64,000 bases of DNA, taken from Fibrella forsythiae (GTDB taxonomy: Bacteria; Bacteroidota; Bacteroidia; Cytophagales; Spirosomataceae). The notes below the pieces were generated by a model, which had not been told where the DNA came from, made no database searches, and saw only the letters and a program-made list of their open reading frames with translations. How positions within the stretch are numbered: position 1 is the stretch's first letter; every line of letters starts with the position of its first letter. The position numbers were made by a program, and so were the translations under genes. The stretch spans positions 310,001 to 374,000 of the forward strand of contig NZ_JAFMYW010000005.1 of the NCBI RefSeq assembly GCF_017353175.1, written 5' to 3'. Positions 60,306 to 64,000 of this stretch are shown one piece after another.

Positions 60306-60971
60306 CGGAATGTTATTTACCCTCTCAGCAGTGTGCTGCAAAAGCACGTCTATTGTCTTAAACGGGAATTTGTGTTCAATCCACTCTATGGGAACGCCTT
60401 TAAAATAGGTGTCAATGGCGAACTGTAACCCTTTGCTGTAGTCGAAGAACAAGGTAGTCTGACCGCTATGATCGAAAAAGCGATAGTGGCAGTAAGATGA
60501 TTTACTCGAACCGGTCCTGTGTATCTCAAAATGAGCAACTGTTGCTGCAGTCAAGACGGTAGATGTACCTGCCCGATGGACGGTGATTGACTTTGTTACT
60601 GGATCAAGGGTCAGCGATGTGTCGTTGATAATTGTCCAGAACTGCTCTTCCAGCCGGCTTGTTCTGTATAACAGGTAAAAAGCACCGGCCGATATAAGGA
60701 GCACAAAGCCGGTAAGTAGGTAGTGCCAGGGTTTGGTGGCTGTATCTAAATTCGTTAAAAGCAACCAGCAAATCCAGACGCACACAATGCTGACCAGCAA
60801 AAGTGCAGGCGTGTTGGTCCACTTGAGAAAATCCCATTCGTTGTACTGATAAACCACGACTCGCTCTAATGGAGAATCAGCGCCGACAGAATCCTTCGTG
60901 TACCGGATCATCCGGTAGTTTAACCAGCCGAAGACCAGAAAGATACCCGCAAAGGTCAGGAAAACAATCAT
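60279..60971 (-). CDS. Unknown integral membrane protein
   Basis: A 230-residue protein with three membrane helices: [36 protein letters not shown] and [21 protein letters not shown] cytoplasmic beta domain follows ([40 protein letters not shown]), resembling a PH-like fold. No family is recognised with certainty. It starts 2 bases after the secreted protein gene and ends inside fbp on the other strand. Confidence 0.75.
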   Translation of the reverse strand: MIVFLTFAGIFLVFGWLNYRMIRYTKDSVGADSPLERVVVYQYNEWDFLKWTNTPALLLVSIVCVWICWLLLTNLDTATKPWHYLLTGFVLLISAGAFYLLYRTSRLEEQFWTIINDTSLTLDPVTKSITVHRAGTSTVLTAATVAHFEIHRTGSSKSSYCHYRFFDHSGQTTLFFDYSKGLQFAIDTYFKGVPIEWIEHKFPFKTIDVLLQHTAERVNNIPLNTGKTSN

Positions 60972-60973
60972 GC

Positions 60974-61441
60974 TCAGAAAGCAGCCTGATAGGTGATCTG
61001 AACGGTATGCTGGGTTATGGCATTCTTCCTGATCGTCACCGCGTTCAGGCGACCTTCTACATCGAACATGCTGGCGTATAATCCTTTAGGTTCGCGGACA
61101 AGCACAGAGTACGTACCTGCGGGAATATCGTAGAGGCAGAACGTACCGTCTTTGCCCGACATCACCGTCTTGATCGGCTTCACGCCTTTGGTCGACGTGA
61201 TAAAGCCATCTTCCATACCCTCAACTCCTTCCATCGTCAGGGCCGGATAAACCAGCACCTCCCGACTGACGGGCGTTCCTTTCGATTGCACCTTACCGGG
61301 ACCAGGCATCTGATTGCCAGTCTGCTCGACCACCAGACCACAAATGCCCTGCTTTTTAGGAGTTACTTTCCTTGCCTTCTTCTGGGCGAAAACGGTGGTG
61401 GTCAGGCATACAATCGTGAATACAATGAAGAGGCTACGCAT
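60974..61441 (-). CDS. Secreted protein with carboxypeptidase-regulatory-like domain
   Basis: The ATG at 61441 gives 155 residues with a signal peptide ([17 protein letters not shown]). A basic stretch follows ([12 protein letters not shown]), then one beta-sandwich domain ([35 protein letters not shown]) of the transthyretin-like/CarboxypepD_reg type. A longer frame upstream overlaps the ftsY stop and lacks a signal. It is probably a periplasmic or surface protein. The following membrane protein gene is 2 bases away. Confidence 0.8.
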   Translation of the reverse strand: MRSLFIVFTIVCLTTTVFAQKKARKVTPKKQGICGLVVEQTGNQMPGPGKVQSKGTPVSREVLVYPALTMEGVEGMEDGFITSTKGVKPIKTVMSGKDGTFCLYDIPAGTYSVLVREPKGLYASMFDVEGRLNAVTIRKNAITQHTVQITYQAAF

Positions 61442-61538
61442 GGTGCTGGAGTGGTTTATAGTTGGTTGGTATCTTACTGGCACGAAGTAATAGACACGCG
61501 TCAGCAACACTACATAGACCAGCAAACTAGCCAATCGT

Positions 61539-62507
61539 TTAACTAACCTTCCGGAAGAACGAATCGACGAACTCCATCTTATCGAAGGTCTGCAAATCGT
61601 CGATTTTCTCACCGACGCCGATGTATTTGACCGGAATCTGGAATTGATCGGAAATGCCGATTACGACACCGCCTTTGGCCGTACCATCCAGCTTGGTAAT
61701 GGCCAGTGCCGTTACCTCGGTTACTCGGGTAAACTCGGTGGCCTGAATGAACGCGTTCTGCCCCGTCGATCCGTCGAGCACGAGCAGCACTTCGTGGGGC
61801 GCGTCGGGAATAAACTTCTGCATCACCCGCTTGATCTTCGAGAGCTCGTTCATCAGGTTTACCTTCGTATGCAGTCGGCCGGCGGTATCGATAATGACTA
61901 CGTCGGCGCCCATTTCCTGCCCTTTTTTTACGGCGTCGTAGGCAACGGCTGAAGGGTCGGTGTTCATGCCGTGTGAAATAACGGGCACGCCCACGCGGTC
62001 GCCCCAGAGTTTAAGCTGGTCAACGGCGGCCGCCCGAAAGGTGTCACCGGCACCCAGTACCACCACTTTGCCACGTTTATGAAACTGCGATGCCAGCTTG
62101 CCAATGGTTGTGGTTTTGCCCACGCCATTTACGCCAACGACCATAATCACGTAAGGCTTTTTGCCAGCGGGTAGGTCGAAGTCATCGCTACCGGTAGCAC
62201 CCGGGGTTTTGTTGTCAGATAGCAGAGCGGCAATTTCTTCGCGCAGAATAGAATCCAGTTCACTGGTTCCCATGTATTTGTCGCGGGCCACGCGAGCCTC
62301 AATCCGGTCAATGATCTTGACGGTTGTTTCAACGCCCACATCAGAAGAGATCAGCACGTTTTCCAGTTCGTCAAGCACCTCTTCATCGACGGTCGCCTTG
62401 CCGACAACAGCCCGACCGAGTTTAGAGAAGAAGCTGTCTTTGCTTTTCTCCAAGCCTTTGTCGAGCGATTCTTTTTTCTCTTTTCCGAATAAACCGAAGA
62501 AAGCCAT
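61539..62507 (-). CDS. ftsY: Signal recognition particle receptor FtsY
   Basis: FtsY, 322 residues, short because the acidic A domain is nearly absent, as in many Bacteroidota. The N domain is present ([39 protein letters not shown]). The GTPase motifs are [53 protein letters not shown] and [16 protein letters not shown]. It docks the SRP-ribosome complex to the membrane. It follows the rpmG-DUF4295 pair, separated by a terminator and a long hairpin. Confidence 0.96.
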   Translation of the reverse strand: MAFFGLFGKEKKESLDKGLEKSKDSFFSKLGRAVVGKATVDEEVLDELENVLISSDVGVETTVKIIDRIEARVARDKYMGTSELDSILREEIAALLSDNKTPGATGSDDFDLPAGKKPYVIMVVGVNGVGKTTTIGKLASQFHKRGKVVVLGAGDTFRAAAVDQLKLWGDRVGVPVISHGMNTDPSAVAYDAVKKGQEMGADVVIIDTAGRLHTKVNLMNELSKIKRVMQKFIPDAPHEVLLVLDGSTGQNAFIQATEFTRVTEVTALAITKLDGTAKGGVVIGISDQFQIPVKYIGVGEKIDDLQTFDKMEFVDSFFRKVS

Positions 62508-62529
62508 AAGTATGTGTGTAGTCTGAACT

Positions 62530-62615
62530 AGTCAATAGTAGGCAGTCGATAGTTGCGCTGCCAAGTCAGAATCATATTAAGTGGCAGCGCGACTATTGAC
62601 TGCCCACTATCGACT
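62530..62615. repeat. Long hairpin, 34-bp arms, GGCAGCGC core, before ftsY
   Basis: Arms 62530-62563 and 62582-62615 pair over 34 bases with four mismatches, all transitions (A/G or C/T), which RNA could still hold as G-U pairs on one strand. The centre reads TTGCGCTGCCA...TGGCAGCGCGAC. It belongs with the hairpins at 25680, 36453, 40683 and 41801. Confidence 0.78.
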
Positions 62616-62642
62616 CATTTCTTACAAATCTAACAACAAAAA

Positions 62643-62661
62643 AAGTCCCTCATCGGGACTT
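62643..62661 (-). terminator. Terminator after the DUF4295 gene
   Basis: AAGTCCC (62643-62649) and GGGACTT (62655-62661) around TCATC, followed on the minus strand by T-rich sequence. It ends the rpmG-DUF4295 unit 29 bases after the stop. Confidence 0.85.
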
Positions 62662-62689
62662 CCTTGTACGCGGTTCGTGATGACAGCAA

Positions 62690-62845
62690 TTATGCTTTGA
62701 GTGCATTCTGCACGTCGTCGATCAGTACCATTTCTTCTTTAAAGGTGTAAGCCCCCGTTTTGGGTGACTTCACGGCCCGGATCACTTTCGCGTATGCCTT
62801 ACCGTTATCCTTCGTTTTCAGGGTTGCAACTACCTTCTTTGCCAT
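62690..62845 (-). CDS. DUF4295 small protein
   Basis: A 51-residue basic protein: MAKKVVATLKTKDNGKAYAK, then VIRAVKSPKTGAYTFKEEMV and a short acidic end (LIDDVQNALKA). This is the DUF4295 family, which in Bacteroidota lies next to rpmG (L33) and ftsY, as here. It is probably ribosome-associated or a small ribosome-linked factor, but no role is established to my knowledge. The frame is complete from the ATG at 62845 to TAA. Confidence 0.9.
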   Translation of the reverse strand: MAKKVVATLKTKDNGKAYAKVIRAVKSPKTGAYTFKEEMVLIDDVQNALKA

Positions 62846-62889
62846 TGGTTTGTGTTCGTTTAGACGTATGCCTCAATGCGCTACTGCAC

Positions 62890-62910
62890 CGGGTTCCGCC
62901 GGGATGACAA
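62890..62910. repeat. Partial GTCATCCCG repeat
   Basis: The plus strand reads GGGTTCCGCCGGGATGACAA; reversed it begins TTGTCATCCCGGCGGAACCC, like the repeats at 52871 and 53624. It lies between rpmG and the DUF4295 gene. Confidence 0.5.
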
Positions 62911-63093
62911 TTACTTAATCTCTTTATGGAGCGTCACACGCTTCAAATTCGGATTGTACTTTTTGCGCTCGATACGAGCTGGCGTGTTCTTACGGTTCTT
63001 AGTCGTAATGTACCGCGATGTGCCGGGAACATTGGTTTCCTTCTGTTCTGTGCACTCCAAAATTACCTGAACTCTATTACCTTTCTTAGCCAT
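62911..63093 (-). CDS. rpmG: 50S ribosomal protein L33
   Basis: L33, 60 residues: [20 protein letters not shown], then [20 protein letters not shown] and [15 protein letters not shown]. This is the cysteine-poor (non-zinc) version, with only one Cys in the ECTE position. Neighbouring rpmB, common in other Bacteroidota, is not upstream here. Its promoter is exact and close. Confidence 0.95.
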   Translation of the reverse strand: MAKKGNRVQVILECTEQKETNVPGTSRYITTKNRKNTPARIERKKYNPNLKRVTLHKEIK

Positions 63094-63121
63094 GGCTATG
63101 TGATTTTTCTCAACGGGAGCG

Positions 63122-63153
63122 CAAAGATAGGAAATGGAATTGTTATGCGCAAT
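63122..63153 (-). promoter_or_regulatory. Promoter of rpmG
   Basis: The minus strand reads ATTG (63153-63150), 20 bases, then TATCTTTG (63129-63122), both matching the Bacteroidota -33 and -7 elements. The leader would be about 22 bases. This is the clearest promoter in the window. Confidence 0.8.
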
Positions 63154-63350
63154 GGTCTTTCCAGTATGGCTGTCAGTTTCTTACGGGCTAAAGCGGGCAT
63201 GTGTCCGTTGCCATAGGGTTGCTATGATCAGCCATTGTTATGTTTGGCATCATTACCGTGAGCAGAACGTACCTGCGTTGCCTATAAGTATGGGTAAGTA
63301 CATGATTCTCACATGGCTAATGACATGACAAAACCTCACCTCTATTTTCT

Positions 63351-64000
63351 ATGAAACTCCCCGCCCTACTCATCTTGACCTGTTTGCTGCTATACTGGGG
63401 TGAAGCAGTGCAGGCGCAGAAACAGATCTGCATCACAATTGACGATCTGCCTACGGTGTCCAGCCTGTACCGGACACCAGCGGGTAAGGCGTTGCTGACC
63501 AGCAAACTACTGGCTCACTTGAAACAGTACAACGTACCTGCCATTGGGTTCGTTGTTGGCGAAAAATTGATGAGCCAGTCGAAGCCTGATAAAAATCAAC
63601 TTGAGTTAGTAGCGCAGTGGCTGGCGGCGGGCATGGAGTTGGGCAACCATACCTATGCGCATCTGGGGTACAATACAATCTCAGCAGCTACTTACCAGCA
63701 AGACGTCATGGGCGTTGATACACTCCTTCATACGTTGCTGAAATCAGTGAATCAACGGCCTCGTTACTTTCGGCATCCTTACCTGCAGCGTGGAAATACA
63801 GTGGGAAAGCGTGATTCACTGGTTCATTATCTGGCCACTCATGCTTATCTGGAAGCGCCTGTTTCGATAGATAATGCAGATTACATCTTCTCGGCCGCCT
63901 ACGACGTAGCCCTGCTTCGTAAAGATACTGCACTGGCGTCGGCTGTTGGTAAACAATACGTTGACTATATGGCAAACTGTGTTCATTACTACGAAGCTCA
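63351..64000 (+). CDS. Polysaccharide deacetylase family protein (cut by window edge)
   Basis: The first 216 codons of a secreted NodB-type deacetylase. The signal peptide ends in AVQAQ. Metal-site motifs are ICITIDDLPTV (catalytic and metal Asp pair), LGNHTYAHLG (metal His pair, HTxxH) and YFRHPYLQRG (the R-x-P-Y motif). Such enzymes remove acetyl groups from peptidoglycan or polysaccharides. The coding region runs off the right edge. It is transcribed divergently from rpmG, 257 bases away. Confidence 0.88.
   Translation, partial: MKLPALLILTCLLLYWGEAVQAQKQICITIDDLPTVSSLYRTPAGKALLTSKLLAHLKQYNVPAIGFVVGEKLMSQSKPDKNQLELVAQWLAAGMELGNHTYAHLGYNTISAATYQQDVMGVDTLLHTLLKSVNQRPRYFRHPYLQRGNTVGKRDSLVHYLATHAYLEAPVSIDNADYIFSAAYDVALLRKDTALASAVGKQYVDYMANCVHYYEA

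Noticed and set aside
1-64000. CRISPR arrays, tRNA or rRNA genes, insertion sequences, prophage
   Set aside because: No regularly spaced direct repeats, no cloverleaf-type T-loop sequence, and no transposase, integrase or phage structural gene was found by reading; the phage-like genes belong to the T6SS.

Overview
The window is a Bacteroidota chromosome, probably from the order Cytophagales and perhaps close to Spirosoma (the genus is inference). The evidence is a type IX secretion sorting domain, a Bacteroidota-type (subtype iii) type VI secretion system (T6SS), DUF3078 and DUF4295 genes, and several promoters with the Bacteroidota -7 element TAnnTTTG. Nearly every gene lies on the minus strand. 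No tRNA, rRNA, CRISPR array, transposase or prophage was recognised. REGION 1 (1-21673, minus strand) is a long T6SS locus read from right to left: tssH (ClpV-like), an M23 endopeptidase overlapping tssH by ATGA, an unknown 161-residue protein, a T7-lysozyme-like amidase, a His/Cys caspase-fold-like protein, tssB, tssC, hcp (tssD), an unknown Gly-rich 167-residue protein, vgrG, tssE, tssF, tssG, tssN, tssK, a PAAR tip protein and two single-pass membrane proteins (TssO/TssP candidates). A tail of envelope genes follows: a beta-barrel protein, a secreted protein sharing the barrel protein's N-terminal domain, an OmpA-domain protein, a lipoprotein, and a secreted protein cut by the window edge. 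TssJ, TssL and TssM are absent, as expected for subtype iii. Putative effectors sit inside the structural gene set, and VgrG has no toxin tail, so they would travel as separate cargo. REGION 2 (21674-26623) holds a 0.7 kb gene-free control region, a DUF2279 protein, a T9SS cargo protein, a radical SAM/SPASM protein and accD. REGION 3 (26817-36428) is the distal half of the division and cell wall cluster (murD-ftsW-murG-murC-ftsQ-ftsA-ftsZ) followed by an AlkD-like glycosylase; the proximal half (mraZ to mraY) is not adjacent. REGION 4 (36629-39721) has mscL, a DUF3078 protein, and a sigma factor / 62-residue protein / MscS-like channel trio. REGION 5 (39829-42719) is the ribosomal operon rplM-rpsI-rpsB-tsf with a recognisable promoter and terminators. 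REGION 6 (42920-54342) is accessory: a TetR module with three related palindromes and an SDR, an MDR reductase and a Uma2 nuclease; a DUF1501/DUF1553 pair; and a MocR regulator divergent from two flavin-binding-fold proteins. REGION 7 (54428-64000) has rimO, an ScfR-type regulator divergent from the gluconeogenic genes pckA and fbp with a perfect 16-bp palindrome between them, ftsY, DUF4295, rpmG and a truncated polysaccharide deacetylase. Two DNA-level patterns run across these regions: long intergenic hairpins with variable stems, several sharing a core near GGCAGCGCAAC, and a strongly over-represented word AACGTACC/GGTACGTT in coding DNA on both strands and in several reading frames.
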